From positions 1 through 64,000 of the forward strand of contig NZ_JAYGHP010000008.1 in the NCBI RefSeq assembly GCF_034932065.1: a stretch of DNA of 64,000 nt. The letters are read 5' to 3'. The notes under the pieces are model-generated. The model saw nothing but the letters and a program-made list of their open reading frames with translations, did no database searches and was not told the DNA's origin. Source of the DNA: Crocosphaera sp. UHCC 0190. GTDB lineage: Bacteria > Cyanobacteriota > Cyanobacteriia > Cyanobacteriales > Microcystaceae. Below are positions 1 to 9,823 of the stretch, piece by piece (the first letter of the stretch is position 1; each line of letters starts with the position of its first letter). The translations under genes and the position numbers were made by a program.

Positions 1-68
1 ACGCTCACAACTTCCCCTTAGACTTAGCTTCTGCTGAGCCTATTTCTGCTCCTGCTATCAACGGTTAA
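1..68 (+). CDS. psbA: Photosystem II protein D1, C-terminal end (partial)
   Basis: Only the last 21 codons are in the window, read from base 3 to the TAA at 66-68. They encode AHNFPLDLASAEPISAPAING, the diagnostic end of cyanobacterial D1, the photosystem II reaction-centre subunit in the thylakoid membrane. In the family, CtpA cleaves after the Ala of the DLA motif and removes the short tail, leaving a free carboxylate that ligates the Mn4CaO5 cluster. The tail here (SAEPISAPAING) is of normal length. A strong terminator follows 26 bases after the stop, so the gene is probably the end of its transcript. Which psbA paralogue this is cannot be told from the tail. Confidence 0.95.
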   Translation, partial: AHNFPLDLASAEPISAPAING

Positions 69-94
69 TTCCTTGATTACAACTAAATATTAGC

Positions 95-127
95 AAAAAA
101 GCACTCTCAGAAATGGGGGTGCTTTTT
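95..127 (+). terminator. Rho-independent terminator after psbA
   Basis: The arms AAAAAGCAC (96-104) and GTGCTTTTT (119-127) pair perfectly around a 14-base loop and end in a T run. It lies 27 bases after the psbA stop on the same strand. Confidence 0.85.
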
Positions 128-183
128 GCTGTTGAAATAAGGTTTGTTAGTTCCGAGAAAGTTGTGGGCATTCTAGCTTATAG

Positions 184-663
184 ATGTTCCGGTTTATTTT
201 TATGACTAATCAGAGTATATCTATACATATTCATTCAGACGTTGAAGCCTTTTTAAAAGATTGTCAAGATCAGGCTTTGTACACAAGCACATGGGAGTGT
301 ATTGACAAAATTGCTCAAAGGCAATTTGATGGAGGATTAAGGGTCAAAAAACTCAAAGGGATCTCTAGAAAAATTTGGGAAGCTCGAATTACTCAAGCCA
401 GTCGTTTACTTTTTACATATAGTCCAGAGGGTGTCATTATTCAAGATGTTTGTTTGGATCATGATGATGTTGCAAGACGGGCAAGAGCGAGAACAAAAGC
501 TGATGACAGAGAGTTGTTAGATAGGATAGATGAAGAAATTATCGGAGATTTAGATCAAGATCGTGCTTCATTAACTGATGAAGAAAAAGACAAAATAGAA
601 ATGGCAAGAGAAGAAGACTTAAATCTTCCAGAAGATTTTGGCTCTCCCGACATCTTGGTATAA
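184..663 (+). CDS. RelE/ParE-like N-terminal fragment of a UvrD-type helicase, standalone
   Basis: 159 residues; an ATG at 202 (MTNQSI) may be the real start rather than 184. The core DGGLRVKKLKG...WEARITQASRLLFTY...QDVCLDHDDVARRARAR has the RelE/ParE toxin-fold pattern. From memory of cyanobacterial genomes, this exact module usually sits at the N-terminus of a much larger UvrD/Rep helicase. Here a stop follows an acidic linker (around residues 100-159) and no helicase motifs occur downstream. It is therefore probably a truncated helicase gene, although the short ORF is intact and could still give a RelE-like protein. No antitoxin gene is adjacent. The downstream flank is mobile-element debris (a palindrome and an IS66 relic), which fits a truncation. 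Confidence 0.6.
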   Translation: MFRFIFMTNQSISIHIHSDVEAFLKDCQDQALYTSTWECIDKIAQRQFDGGLRVKKLKGISRKIWEARITQASRLLFTYSPEGVIIQDVCLDHDDVARRARARTKADDRELLDRIDEEIIGDLDQDRASLTDEEKDKIEMAREEDLNLPEDFGSPDILV

Positions 664-692
664 AATGTATAATCAGCTACAATACTTAAGAT

Positions 693-759
693 GGTGGGTT
701 ACGACGCGGATTAAAACTTATTAGTTTTTCATCAAAATCATAGCCGCGTCTAACCCACC
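693..759. repeat. Palindromic repeat, GGTGGGTTA family
   Basis: GGTGGGTTA-CGACGCGG (693-709) pairs with CCGCGTC-TAACCCACC (744-759) with one bulged base, around a roughly 34-base loop. This resembles dispersed cyanobacterial GGTGGGTTA/TAACCCACC palindromes. It sits between two truncated genes. Confidence 0.7.
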
Positions 760-773
760 CTACGAATTATAAG

Positions 774-1274
774 CTTTACTTATCACCACAAGTACGGGAG
801 AGCCATTTGTTGGGAGAAAATTTTGAGGGTATATGGGGGAGCGATCGTTTAGGTAGTTACAACTGGGTGGATGTGAAGCGAAGACAGTTATGTTGGGCGC
901 ATCTAAAACGGGAGTTTCAGATGTTGAAGGTGGAAACAGCCTTGTGGTTATTTGTGGAAGTAGAAGATGTGGAACCGACTAATAATTCGGCGGAAAGAGC
1001 GATTCGCCCTGCTGTATTGTGGAAAAAGAACAGTTTTGGTTCTCAAAGTGAGAATGGCAGTATATTCGTGGCGAGAATGCTGACGGTGGTAAGTAGTTTG
1101 CGGTCTCAAAATCGTAGTGTTTTGGATTTTATCCGAGAAACCATCATCGCACATCGACAAGGATTTTCAACACCATCTTTAGTTCCAACAGCGATCTACT
1201 CTGAAGATCGAGAAGATGCGAGCGTTACTTCCAATCTTGAAAGAAAAGATGAGTCTATGCCTTTAGTTGCCTAA
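774..1274 (+). pseudogene. IS66-family transposase relic with internal deletion
   Basis: The reading frame is open from about 762, and similarity to IS66 TnpC begins near 774 (LYLSPQVRE). It contains a catalytic-domain segment (GSDRLGSYNWVDVKRRQLCWAHLKREF) and the C-terminal conserved segment (EPTNNSAERAIRPAVLWKKNSFGSQ). These two blocks are normally separated by about 80-100 residues, but here only about 20 residues lie between them. The N-terminal half of the transposase, the accessory tnpA/tnpB genes and clear terminal repeats are absent. The element cannot be autonomous. Both ends adjoin repeat-rich intergenic DNA. Confidence 0.8.
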
Positions 1275-1345
1275 CCCTCTGAACGCTTACAATAATTCAG
1301 ATATTTTCCATTTTCAACAATCCTCTCATCTTTAGGTTCTCGGTA

Positions 1346-1369
1346 ATTATTCATTATTCATTATTCATT
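1346..1369. repeat. Short tandem heptanucleotide repeat
   Basis: ATTATTC is repeated 3.4 times without error. It lies just downstream of the IS66 relic and past the 3' end of the DUF29-like gene. Heptanucleotide tandem repeats (STRR type) are common in cyanobacterial genomes. Confidence 0.8.
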
Positions 1370-1387
1370 GGTGAAAATTCTATCCCA

Positions 1388-1810
1388 TTATTCCCAAATC
1401 AACCCCATCGCTTGATCAATAATTGCTATTTGATCAACCATAGCGGCAATTTCTTCTGCTTCATATTTACCATCTAAAGCCTCCTTTGCTGCACCTTTCA
1501 ACCCCAATTCATAGGCATCCTCTAACGTCTCTCGCAATTCCTCCTTTGTTAGATATATTCCCCCCGTTTTGCGCCTTTTATTAGTGCGTTGAATCTCTTT
1601 GGTGGCATTAGCAATAGACAAATCCCATGATCTTGTTGTCCGCTTTTCTGCTGCTTGTTTAATCAGATGTAAGACCAAAATCTTACCAAAACTAAAAATT
1701 TTGTTAAGCTTATCATCTTTGCTCATTTCCGTCATTTCCTCTACTAGCAACAAAGCATCATTGATATTTCCCGCTAGTAGTAAATCCTTGAGTTCTAGTA
1801 ATTCTTCCAT
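1388..1810 (-). CDS. DUF29-like protein
   Basis: 140 residues from the second in-frame methionine (MEELLEL, 1810); an upstream start at 1828 is possible. The protein is helical and charged. The block LVLHLIKQAAEKRTTRSWDLSIANATKEIQR resembles the DUF29 core (a HLLKW-like helix followed by a W-x-x-S/T-I segment), a family abundant and multicopy in cyanobacteria with no established function. The C-terminal half (EELRETLEDAYELGLKGAAKEAL) is less typical. It has no obvious operon partner. The family assignment is moderate. Confidence 0.55.
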   Translation of the reverse strand: MEELLELKDLLLAGNINDALLLVEEMTEMSKDDKLNKIFSFGKILVLHLIKQAAEKRTTRSWDLSIANATKEIQRTNKRRKTGGIYLTKEELRETLEDAYELGLKGAAKEALDGKYEAEEIAAMVDQIAIIDQAMGLIWE

Positions 1811-2090
1811 TTTGCACCTTCTTCTCAATTTGTTAATTCTTCAGGTAAGAATTGTATCAATTTATTCTGAAGTAAATTACACGAATATTTTTTTTGCTAA
1901 CGTCGATGACCGCTTTTAATATTAACACAATTGGCTAATTAATCTAATTAGGGTTGAATATCTTCACCTCAAGAAATTGGGGCCCCAGGAAATAAAAAAT
2001 CCTCAGACAAAGCAAAGGGACGTGCATGGGGGCCATCAATCAGTTAAAATTAGTAAAGAATCACAAAATGTTAACTCTTTATTTAAAACT

Positions 2091-3254
2091 ATGGATCGCG
2101 TTGGGATCTTATTACTCAATTTAGGGGGCCCAGAACAGTTAGAGGATGTTCGTCCCTTTCTATTTAATCTGTTTTCTGATCCAGAAATCATTCGTTTACC
2201 CTTTCCTTGGCTACAAAAACCCTTAGCTTGGCTCATTTCTACCCTAAGAAGTGGCAAATCCCAGGAAAATTATCGCCAAATTGGGGGAGGCTCTCCCTTA
2301 AGAAAGATTACGGAGGCACAAGGGGAAGCTCTAGAACAGCGACTGGCAGAAATTGGCCAAGAAGCCAGTATCTATGTTGGAATGCGTTATTGGAATCCCT
2401 TTACAGAAGAAGCCATCGCTCGCATTAAACGCGATCGCCTGCAAAAATTAGTAATTCTTCCCCTTTATCCCCAATTTTCCATCAGTACCAGTGGGTCTAG
2501 TTTCCGTGTTCTGGAAGAAATGTGGCAACAGGATTCATCCCTGAGACAAATTGAATATACCTTAATTCCCTCTTGGTACGATCATCCAAGCTATTTGGGG
2601 GCCATGGCGGATTTAATTGCTCAAGAATTAGACAAAATTGCTGACCCTGACCAAGTTCATATCTTTTTCAGCGCCCATGGGGTTCCTCAAAGCTATGTAG
2701 AAGAAGCGGGTGATCCTTATCAAGCAGAAATTGAAGCTTGTACGCGCTTGATCATGAAAACCCTGAACCGTCCCAACCCTCATACCCTCGCTTATCAAAG
2801 TCGGGTGGGCCCGGTGGAATGGTTAAAACCCTATACAGAAGACGCTTTACAAGAATTAGGGGAACAAGGAATCAAAGATTTATTGGTAGTTCCCATTAGT
2901 TTTGTTTCAGAACATATTGAAACCTTACAAGAAATTGATATTGAGTATCGAGAATTGGCTGAAGAAGCGGGCATTACTAATTTTCAACGGGTTCCTGCTT
3001 TAAATACCCATCCTCTTTTTATTGACTCTCTCGCTCAGTTAGTGGTGCATTCTTTGCAAGAACCCCCCATTACCTTTGATTGTGTCACTCATCCCAAGAA
3101 AAACATGAAAATGTATCCCCAAGAACGTTGGGCCTGGGGGATGACGACGGCCGCTGAAGTCTGGAATGGACGGTTAGCGATGGTGGGATTTCTGGGTTTA
3201 TTAATTGAGTTAATTAGTGGCCATGGCCCCTTACATTTTGTCGGTATTTTATAG
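2091..3254 (+). CDS. hemH: Ferrochelatase with C-terminal chlorophyll-binding-like segment
   Basis: Ferrochelatase inserts Fe2+ into protoporphyrin IX, the last step of haem synthesis. The ATG at 2091 ([20 protein letters not shown]) matches the family start and gives 387 residues, the usual cyanobacterial length; an in-frame extension to 1977 is not family-like. Conserved features include LLNLGGP near the N-terminus, [10 protein letters not shown] and the active-site-region [11 protein letters not shown]. Residues about 354-387 form a helix with the light-harvesting motif ([14 protein letters not shown]), the CAB/Hlip-like tail typical of cyanobacterial and plastid enzymes and thought to link haem synthesis to the membrane and chlorophyll. 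The 3' end overlaps the opposite-strand NACHT gene by 6 bases. Confidence 0.95.
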   Translation: MDRVGILLLNLGGPEQLEDVRPFLFNLFSDPEIIRLPFPWLQKPLAWLISTLRSGKSQENYRQIGGGSPLRKITEAQGEALEQRLAEIGQEASIYVGMRYWNPFTEEAIARIKRDRLQKLVILPLYPQFSISTSGSSFRVLEEMWQQDSSLRQIEYTLIPSWYDHPSYLGAMADLIAQELDKIADPDQVHIFFSAHGVPQSYVEEAGDPYQAEIEACTRLIMKTLNRPNPHTLAYQSRVGPVEWLKPYTEDALQELGEQGIKDLLVVPISFVSEHIETLQEIDIEYRELAEEAGITNFQRVPALNTHPLFIDSLAQLVVHSLQEPPITFDCVTHPKKNMKMYPQERWAWGMTTAAEVWNGRLAMVGFLGLLIELISGHGPLHFVGIL

Positions 3255-6200
3255 GGGTGAATGAACTTGTTTAGTCATCCATTCTAATAATGTGGGGATT
3301 AACTGAGGATCATCTGGGGAAAAAATCGGGATAGCGGACGATGTTTGCTGACTGATGACACCAATAACCCCTTTAAATTTACCCAAGATTTCTAAGAAAT
3401 CAGTGGATAAATGAGGAGTGTGAGCATCATCATAAAACAATAAAATTAATTGAGTTTTTGATGAGTTTCGCTGTAAAAGATGCCAATAAAGACGTAATTT
3501 TGCTAGGTTTTCTGGCAACCCATGTTCAAAGGGTTGACATTGTTGTTCTAACATTTGATCGTAAATATCAATCGCAGGATTTCCTGGATCAATAAAGCGA
3601 CTACTTTCAATCCACACTAACTTAATTGAATTGAATTGAGGAATTTTTTCTGTCTCTTGCCCTAATTTTTCAAGGACCGTTAAAGATGAATTGACAACAG
3701 GCGGAATAAGAGGTTTCGGGAGATTTTTAGACGAGAGTAAGGGAGTCGGTAAAGCCCGTTGATGCCAAGCTTGATAAAACTCTCGATAAGATAAATATTG
3801 GGCGCAATGCCACATTACTTTGTAACAAGCAGAGGATTCGGAATCAGGTTCTTTTAATAAAGAATCCCGTAATTGAATCACGATCTGAGGCATTTGTTTC
3901 AAGGGCAAAATATCGATTAAACTCTCAGCAATTTCTATTCCTAGATTGGAATTATTTACGGTTTGGAGAAGTTTCACAAAAACGGCGATCGCTTCTTTAT
4001 TTCCTGGGGCAACTTTTCCCAAACTTTTAGCAGCACATCGGAGGTTTTCAAGATTGGTACTGGTTTCTAATAATCGAATTAAAGTAGCCATTGCCACCGG
4101 ATTTCCTGGGCCAATATCTCCCAAACTTTCAGCCGCTAACCCTCGAATATCGGCATCATCCGTAGACTGAATCAGATTAACTAATACCCTCAACGCTTCT
4201 AAATTGCCTGGATTAATTTTACCTAAACTTGCTGCGGCTTGACGAAGGGTAAATTCATCCCGTGAGGTTTGTAAAATTTGGGTTAACCCATTAATAGCCC
4301 CTGGATTTCCAGGATCAAGCTTACCTAAACTTTCCGCAATTTCTCGATAGGTTTCCTCATCTTCCACCTGTTTCATTAATTCAAGAGAAACTTGCATAAT
4401 GGCGGAATTTTTGGGAGCAATTTTGCCTAAACTATCTAAGGCTTCTTTACGAAGTAGTAAGGATTCCCCAGAGTGCATAAGGTTTTCTAAAATAGCGATC
4501 GCCTGTTCATTTCCTTCGCCAATTTTGCCTAAACTACTAATGGCAATCCAACCCAGATAAACATCATTATTTTGTTGTAAAAGAGTGACCAAAGCCATAA
4601 TGGCCTGAACATTACCCGGACAAACTTCTCCTAAACTATAAACCGCCTCTTGACGAATGGTTGGGTTGTTAGCTGTTTCCAGTAATTGTACCAAAACAGT
4701 AATGGCGGTGGGATTGCCGGGATCAATTTTTTCCAAACTTTCGGCCGCTTGCCGTCGAATGCCAATTTCTTTAGTTGTCCGAATGAGTTGCACCAGAATA
4801 GCAATAGCTGTAGCATTGCCCTGGCCAATGATTTCTAAGGCTTGAAACGTCCGTCGTCTTAGGGAAGGAGAAGATTGACTGTGGAGTAAATGAATGAGGG
4901 CTTTGATCCCTTGAAGATTACCTTGGGCAATTTTTTCTAACCCTAAAAAAGCCATTTGACGAGTTTCGTCCGTTGTGGCAGTTTCTAGCAACTCAACAAA
5001 AATAGCGATCGCTTGTGCATTCCCCGAATCAATGGTTCCGAGGGTTTCCGCGATTTGCCAGCCAAGAGATGGAGAGGTGGCCGTTGTGAGAAATTGAGTT
5101 AAAGCCGCGATCGCCACAGCATTGCCTTTTGCCAGTCGCCCTAAAAATTGTAGTCTCTCTTTTTGTTCCTCTTCATCTGTAGAATTCTCAATTAGAGTGA
5201 TAAGGGCAGCGATGGCCAAGGGACGATAAAGGGTATGAAGACTCTCTTTTGCTGCCAATGAGCGTAAACTTAAAGCAACAGTCTGAGAGGAAGATGGCAC
5301 AGATGTAGTCTCAAATCCCCAATCCAGAAGTTGTTCCACCATTTGCGTCCCGTAGGAACAATTAGGAATTTCTCCTAATCCCGTGGTTGCGATGAAATAG
5401 GCCCTCAGTCCATAGAAATTGGCTGGGCCACATTGGTCATCAATCGTCATCAAGGCTTTTATTAAGGTTTCTTTGTCGTCTGTAGAAATATCTTCCCTTC
5501 CTAACCAAAAGCGAAAACTATTCTGCCATTGGTAGCTAAAAATGGGATAGGTCGTATTATGACTATTTAAAAAACACTGCCAGTCATCAATGGCGAGGGC
5601 AGCAAAGTAGTCTCGAAAGGTCTGATCGCAAAAAGTATAATAATTGTTCTCCTCATTTTCTGTGACCATTCCCACGGGAATCAGCCATTTTAATTGAACC
5701 GCTAAGGAAAATAGAGGAAGATTTTCCCCAAAACTATCCACAATCATCTCATAGTCAATGATCGAAGAAGTTTCACTGTGGGACTGATTTTTTAGAGCTA
5801 AGATAGCCAGTAAATGACTTAATTGTTGCTTTTGTTGAAGGGTTGTCGAGATGTTTTCTGCTTGCCATTGATAGAATTCATTGACTAACCCCTGATAGAG
5901 TTGCGCGGAGGTTTTAGGGAACTGATTGGGATTTTTCAGCCAAAAACGGCATAACAACGCTAAACGTTGCGGATTTTTCAGCCATCGTTGCAGGTGTTGG
6001 GTTTCGGGTTCCTCTAAAATCCGACATAATTGCTGATCTAAATGTTCTTTGAGGGGTTTTCGTTGTTCGAAGAGCAAGCTAGGAAGAAACCATTGCTGAA
6101 TAAACTGTTTAATGTGATGGTGATTTTCTAAGGGTTGAGTTTGATAGACTTCAAATTTGGGTAAAAGACGGGGTTTATTTCCCCAGGTTTGGGTTTGACA

Positions 6201-6917
6201 GGTTAAGATGATTGGTAGTTGATCTGTCATGTCTTGGCGTTGTTCTATCAACCATTCCAGAGGAGAGGACGCAACCCGATCGACAGATTCATCAAACCAA
6301 TAATCCATGCCATCGCACAATAACCAAACTTTTTGATGGGCTAATAATTGCTCAAATTCTCGTTGCCAAACTTCTCTGGGAATAGAGTCTTGGGTGCGGT
6401 AGCGATTTGACCCTTGAATCAGCCATTTTTCCCATAAATATTCCTGTAATTTGTTTTTTCTAAGTTGATGAGGCCCTATCCAAATGGGTATTTTATCCGT
6501 TTGCTCTAGTATCAGATGGGCAATTTTTTGTAAGAAAAGGGTTTTACCCATACCGGATTCTCCGATAATGGCAATGTTTTGCGGAAGGTTGTGAGCATTA
6601 TCTGAGAGGAATATCTTTTGAAAAAATTGTTCTTGTTGGTAGATTCTATCCTTGGAAATATCAAGGCTTAAATCTGGGGATAAGTTTGTTCCTGGGGTTT
6701 GATGGGGAGGATAATGGGTAGAATCAGGTTCAAATCCCAGGGCTAAGGAAATCGATGCTTGTTGCTCATCTGTTCCCATCTCGTCAGGTTGGGTATTCAT
6801 GGGATTGATGGGCAATGAATATTTAAGCATGACACGGCCAACTTCTCTCCAGTTAATACTGAACCGTGAGGAGGGAGGAAAAGACGTATCCTTCGGAGAT
6901 AAGTGGCTTGGGGACAT
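3249..6917 (-). CDS. NACHT-type NTPase with HEAT-repeat array
   Basis: 1,222 residues. A P-loop GESGMGKT (119-126), a Walker-B-like strand LLCDGMD (about 199-205) and a following helical region mark a NACHT/STAND NTPase. From about residue 555 to 1010 there are a dozen or more HEAT/PBS-lyase-type repeats of about 35 residues, each with a G-N-x-x-A-I and a SLGKI-P-like motif. A C-terminal region of about 200 residues (from about 1020) is not recognised. STAND proteins typically sense a ligand with the repeats and oligomerise on NTP binding; many bacterial ones act in antiphage defence, but the N-terminal 90 residues show no known effector. MLKYSL (residue 30) or MNTQPDE (residue 40) are alternative starts. 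Regular codon use gives no sign of decay. Confidence 0.8.
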   Translation of the reverse strand: MSPSHLSPKDTSFPPSSRFSINWREVGRVMLKYSLPINPMNTQPDEMGTDEQQASISLALGFEPDSTHYPPHQTPGTNLSPDLSLDISKDRIYQQEQFFQKIFLSDNAHNLPQNIAIIGESGMGKTLFLQKIAHLILEQTDKIPIWIGPHQLRKNKLQEYLWEKWLIQGSNRYRTQDSIPREVWQREFEQLLAHQKVWLLCDGMDYWFDESVDRVASSPLEWLIEQRQDMTDQLPIILTCQTQTWGNKPRLLPKFEVYQTQPLENHHHIKQFIQQWFLPSLLFEQRKPLKEHLDQQLCRILEEPETQHLQRWLKNPQRLALLCRFWLKNPNQFPKTSAQLYQGLVNEFYQWQAENISTTLQQKQQLSHLLAILALKNQSHSETSSIIDYEMIVDSFGENLPLFSLAVQLKWLIPVGMVTENEENNYYTFCDQTFRDYFAALAIDDWQCFLNSHNTTYPIFSYQWQNSFRFWLGREDISTDDKETLIKALMTIDDQCGPANFYGLRAYFIATTGLGEIPNCSYGTQMVEQLLDWGFETTSVPSSSQTVALSLRSLAAKESLHTLYRPLAIAALITLIENSTDEEEQKERLQFLGRLAKGNAVAIAALTQFLTTATSPSLGWQIAETLGTIDSGNAQAIAIFVELLETATTDETRQMAFLGLEKIAQGNLQGIKALIHLLHSQSSPSLRRRTFQALEIIGQGNATAIAILVQLIRTTKEIGIRRQAAESLEKIDPGNPTAITVLVQLLETANNPTIRQEAVYSLGEVCPGNVQAIMALVTLLQQNNDVYLGWIAISSLGKIGEGNEQAIAILENLMHSGESLLLRKEALDSLGKIAPKNSAIMQVSLELMKQVEDEETYREIAESLGKLDPGNPGAINGLTQILQTSRDEFTLRQAAASLGKINPGNLEALRVLVNLIQSTDDADIRGLAAESLGDIGPGNPVAMATLIRLLETSTNLENLRCAAKSLGKVAPGNKEAIAVFVKLLQTVNNSNLGIEIAESLIDILPLKQMPQIVIQLRDSLLKEPDSESSACYKVMWHCAQYLSYREFYQAWHQRALPTPLLSSKNLPKPLIPPVVNSSLTVLEKLGQETEKIPQFNSIKLVWIESSRFIDPGNPAIDIYDQMLEQQCQPFEHGLPENLAKLRLYWHLLQRNSSKTQLILLFYDDAHTPHLSTDFLEILGKFKGVIGVISQQTSSAIPIFSPDDPQLIPTLLEWMTKQVHSPL

Positions 6918-7082
6918 ACTTATTGTTACCTGCTTTGACTATAATTTTACCAAAAATATGGATTTTTCTCATTTTCGATCATTGACTGAGTTTGAAAGTA
7001 ACAGCAATGACAAAGGGTTGTGGCTTTCTTGAGTTAACATGATGACGGTTTGAGCCGGGAAAATTTGAAGGTAGAGCAAATT

Positions 7083-7283
7083 ATGGAAAATTCCGTTAAC
7101 TGTCAAATTGATTGTGTGAATGGTTGCATTTTAGGAGAACAATGTCCTCATCGAGAACACGCCGAAGAAGCGACAAAGTTTATTCAAGAAACTTCCTTAG
7201 ATAAAATTTTGGCAATGGCCGAGGAAGCCAGGCGAAAGAAACTCACTCAGCCGCCTCAATGGGTGATTCCTGATGATTTTTAA
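7083..7283 (+). CDS. Small cysteine-rich conserved protein
   Basis: 66 residues from the ATG at 7083 (MENSVNCQIDC); an upstream TTG at 7050 would add 11 residues. The N-terminus has a C-x3-C-x3-C-x4-CPH pattern (CQIDCVNGCILGEQCPH), reminiscent of a metal site. It is followed by a helical segment and the C-terminal QPPQWVIPDDF. I do not recognise a named family, although the tail looks like conserved small cyanobacterial proteins. It stands alone, downstream of and divergent from the NACHT gene. Confidence 0.6.
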   Translation: MENSVNCQIDCVNGCILGEQCPHREHAEEATKFIQETSLDKILAMAEEARRKKLTQPPQWVIPDDF

Positions 7284-7673
7284 GGCAATTAGTGGGGGTA
7301 ATTCCTGAATTCCCCCTACCATCGCCTACCGATAGTTTAAATTTTTAAGGGTTTCTACTGAACTTCTTCAATAACTCTCCCAAAATTTACTGATTAATTG
7401 CGAAAATTTTCAGTTATTTTTTAATGATTTAGTTAGACTACTTAAGTATTTATTTAAAGTTTTGATAAAGTAAACTTTTAAAAAAATATTCGACAATTAT
7501 CTTCTTTTTGCGTATAATTAAGGAGATTATATTCCTGAAACCTTGGCTGGCATCCGTGTTTTTCCGCTAGTATGGTCACAAACTAGACTAGGTGGTTATT
7601 ATTCTGGGGTTTTGAAGAGGTTTTTTGGTGGTTAGTGTTTTATTTGCTTTTGATTAATATCGAGGATTTTCCC
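7284..7673. other. Intergenic region with probable comFB leader
   Basis: About 390 bases without a convincing gene. It contains the probable comFB promoter (7489-7518) and an approximately 150-base leader with several short complementary stretches. I do not recognise a riboswitch class in it. Confidence 0.4.
7489..7518 (+). promoter_or_regulatory. Probable sigma-70-type promoter for comFB
   Basis: TTCGAC (7489-7494) and TATAAT (7513-7518) are separated by 18 bases, with an AT-rich stretch upstream. Transcription would start near 7525, leaving a leader of about 150 bases before comFB. Confidence 0.45.
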
Positions 7674-8222
7674 ATGAGCAACACCAGAGAAAATGCGTCT
7701 CAGGTTCATATCAATATCATGGAATTATTGGTAAAAGAAGAACTGGAAAAACAACTCAAATTTTATCCTAAAAATCTCAAATGTTATCTTAACAAAATTG
7801 AAGTTTCAACCTATGCCCTTAATCGCCTACCGCCCCTTTATGCTTCTAGTGTAATTGGAAAAGAGCAACAAAAACGCATAGGAAAAGAAAAATATAAAGC
7901 ACAGATTAATTTAGCAGTTCGTCGTGCTTTAGCAGCTATTGAACGTGATCCCTTAAGAAAGTCAATGCCATTGGTTTCAGAAACATCTGCTGAATATCAA
8001 ATGGCTAATCTTGCACTAAAAAAATTACAAAATTTTCTGCAAGAACGTTCTTTATTGCCTGTAAATCAGACCCTATCTTGGCATAATCTGACGATGGTTA
8101 TGCAGCAGGTTTTTAGAAAAGTTTCTGCTAAAAATTTTTCATATTCTCCAATTTCAGCAGCTAATCATGATCTGAATAATCAATTTTTAAATCTACCTAA
8201 AAGCCATAAAAAATCAGAATAA
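7674..8222 (+). CDS. comFB: ComFB-family cyclic dinucleotide-binding protein
   Basis: 182 residues from the ATG at 7674 (MSNTRENASQ), preceded by a GAGG ribosome-binding site eight bases upstream; an in-frame start at 7635 lacks this. Residues about 15-105 match the late-competence ComFB domain: MELLVKEELEKQL, KCYLNKIEVSTYALNRLPPLY, then KAQINLAVRRALAAIERDP. Cyanobacterial ComFB proteins have been described as cyclic di-nucleotide receptors that influence pili, motility, competence and cell size. The C-terminal 75 residues (KKLQNFLQERSLLP onward) are an extension beyond the core. It is monocistronic. Confidence 0.85.
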   Translation: MSNTRENASQVHINIMELLVKEELEKQLKFYPKNLKCYLNKIEVSTYALNRLPPLYASSVIGKEQQKRIGKEKYKAQINLAVRRALAAIERDPLRKSMPLVSETSAEYQMANLALKKLQNFLQERSLLPVNQTLSWHNLTMVMQQVFRKVSAKNFSYSPISAANHDLNNQFLNLPKSHKKSE

Positions 8223-8612
8223 GCCTTCGTTTAATTTCAGACAAACTGATTTAAAGTTACTGGTTGACCACTTTTAGTTAGCCTTTTTTTATTAGAAATC
8301 AAAAAATTATGATCTAAAATTCTCCACAATTTCTTAATGTTAAGAGTTACAAAAAATCTGATTAAATAGGTGACTTTTAAGTAAAATAGGACTAAGTGGG
8401 AGTCCTATTTTCACCAATCAAATAGGCTCTATTGCCGGGCTATTTCATTCTCCCTGATGCTGACACCCTAAAGGGTTTAGCTATTATCGCCAAGCCCGTG
8501 AAGGCGGGCTTCGTTAGTATAACCCTAGGCTTTAGACTGAGGGAATGAGAAAGAATAAAATAGCCTTGGCTCTATGGCCATAACCAAAACAGTTCTAAAC
8601 TCCTAGAAATCT
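8223..8612. other. Intergenic region with a large palindromic element
   Basis: This 390-base gap holds no convincing gene. Its centre (8438-8565) is an imperfect long hairpin that contains a dispersed repeat, annotated separately. Confidence 0.6.
8438..8565. repeat. Long palindromic, MITE-like element (family B, copy 1)
   Basis: The outer arm beginning GGCTATTTCATTCTCC (8438) is complementary, with mismatches, to the arm ending in AAAATAGCC (8565). The inner CAAGCCCGTGAAGGCGGGCTT (8491-8511) is a tight hairpin. Bases 8457-8546 recur in inverted orientation at 39551-39640, including flanks outside the hairpin. This makes it a dispersed mobile or REP-like unit rather than a simple terminator. 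Confidence 0.65.
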
Positions 8613-8891
8613 GTGTTACACCTTCTCTACACCTCAAGGGAAATCCTACAGGGGATTCTTGTTCCCCTTTGCTTTATTACTGCTTGGACATTCCTGATCA
8701 TGTTAGTATTAACCCTAGGGAGTGCCATTCAGGAAACAACAAATCGAGCTAAGTTAATGCACAAAATTCCCTGTAGCACCTGTCAATATTTCACGAATGA
8801 TTATCGTCTAAAATGTCCTGTTAACCCTGATCAAGCGAATACAGAACAAGCAATTAATTGTCAAGATTATCACCCTAGATCAAATTATTAA
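8613..8891 (+). CDS. Small membrane protein with a cysteine-containing tail
   Basis: 92 residues starting at GTG. One clear membrane helix (about residues 14-37, ILVPLCFITAWTFLIMLVLTL) is followed by a hydrophilic tail with a C-x2-C and two further cysteines (CSTCQYF, LKCPV, NCQDYHP), suggesting a metal-binding or disulphide tail. The stop overlaps the tyrA start by one base (TAATG), so the two are translationally coupled. Small membrane proteins of this type are conserved in cyanobacteria, but I know of no assigned function. Confidence 0.7.
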   Translation: MLHLLYTSREILQGILVPLCFITAWTFLIMLVLTLGSAIQETTNRAKLMHKIPCSTCQYFTNDYRLKCPVNPDQANTEQAINCQDYHPRSNY

Positions 8892-9739
8892 TGAAAATTG
8901 GTATTATTGGATTAGGATTAATTGGTGGTTCCCTCGGTCTAGATTTGCGCCATCTTGGCCATGAAATTCTGGGGGTTTCTCGTCAAGAAAACACCTGTCA
9001 ACGAGCCAGAGAAAGAGGTGTGGTTGACCAAGCTGATACGAATATAAGTTTACTTGCTTCCACCGATATTATCTTTATTTGTACGCCTATTGGCTTAATT
9101 TTTCCAACTTTACAACAATTAAAACCCTATTTAAAGAAAGACACAATTATTACAGATGTCGGGTCAGTAAAAACGCCAATTGTCCAGGAATGTGCAGCTT
9201 TATGGCAAAACTTTGTGGGAGGACATCCCATGGCTGGAACAGCCGAACAAGGCATAGAAGCAGCGCAAACTAACTTATTTAAAAATGCTCCTTATGTCAT
9301 TACGCCTATAGAAAATACACCAAAAGATGGAGTTAAAATTTTAGAAGATTTGGCTCAATCTCTGGGTTCAATTGTTTATCATTGTTCCCCGGAAAATCAT
9401 GATCAAGCTGTTGCTTGGATCTCCCATTTACCCGTGATGATTAGTGCTAGTTTAATCGCTAGTTGTGTCAGAGAAAGTGATCCCATTGTCCTCAAATTAG
9501 CACAACAATTAGCCAGTTCTGGTTTTAGAGATACCAGTCGCGTTGGAGGGGGAAACCCCGAATTAGGGATGATGATGGCTCAATATAATCAAAGGGCTTT
9601 ATTGCGATCGCTGATGACTTATCGTCAACAATTGGATCAGGTTATTGAACAAATAAACACAGAAGACTGGGACTCCCTAGAAAAATTACTCAACGAGACT
9701 CAACAAGGGCGATCGCCATTTACCACACCTCCCCATTAG
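8891..9739 (+). CDS. tyrA: Arogenate/prephenate dehydrogenase
   Basis: TyrA oxidatively decarboxylates arogenate (or prephenate) in tyrosine synthesis; cyanobacterial TyrA enzymes are generally NADP-dependent arogenate dehydrogenases. The 282-residue length matches the single-domain cyanobacterial form without ACT or chorismate mutase domains. Visible motifs are the Rossmann loop GLGLIGGSLG (7-16), the ICTPI segment, DVGSVKTP, GGHPMAGTAEQG containing the substrate-binding histidine region, and the C-terminal helices with GFRDTSRVGGGNPE. It is translationally coupled to the upstream small membrane protein. Confidence 0.93.
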   Translation: MKIGIIGLGLIGGSLGLDLRHLGHEILGVSRQENTCQRARERGVVDQADTNISLLASTDIIFICTPIGLIFPTLQQLKPYLKKDTIITDVGSVKTPIVQECAALWQNFVGGHPMAGTAEQGIEAAQTNLFKNAPYVITPIENTPKDGVKILEDLAQSLGSIVYHCSPENHDQAVAWISHLPVMISASLIASCVRESDPIVLKLAQQLASSGFRDTSRVGGGNPELGMMMAQYNQRALLRSLMTYRQQLDQVIEQINTEDWDSLEKLLNETQQGRSPFTTPPH

Positions 9740-9823
9740 TTCTGCTTTTTTTCTGGAATCTTTACGCAAAAATACTTACCTTGCTTTATAATCAAGAGAA
9801 TTTAAAGAGTAGAGTTAACAACC

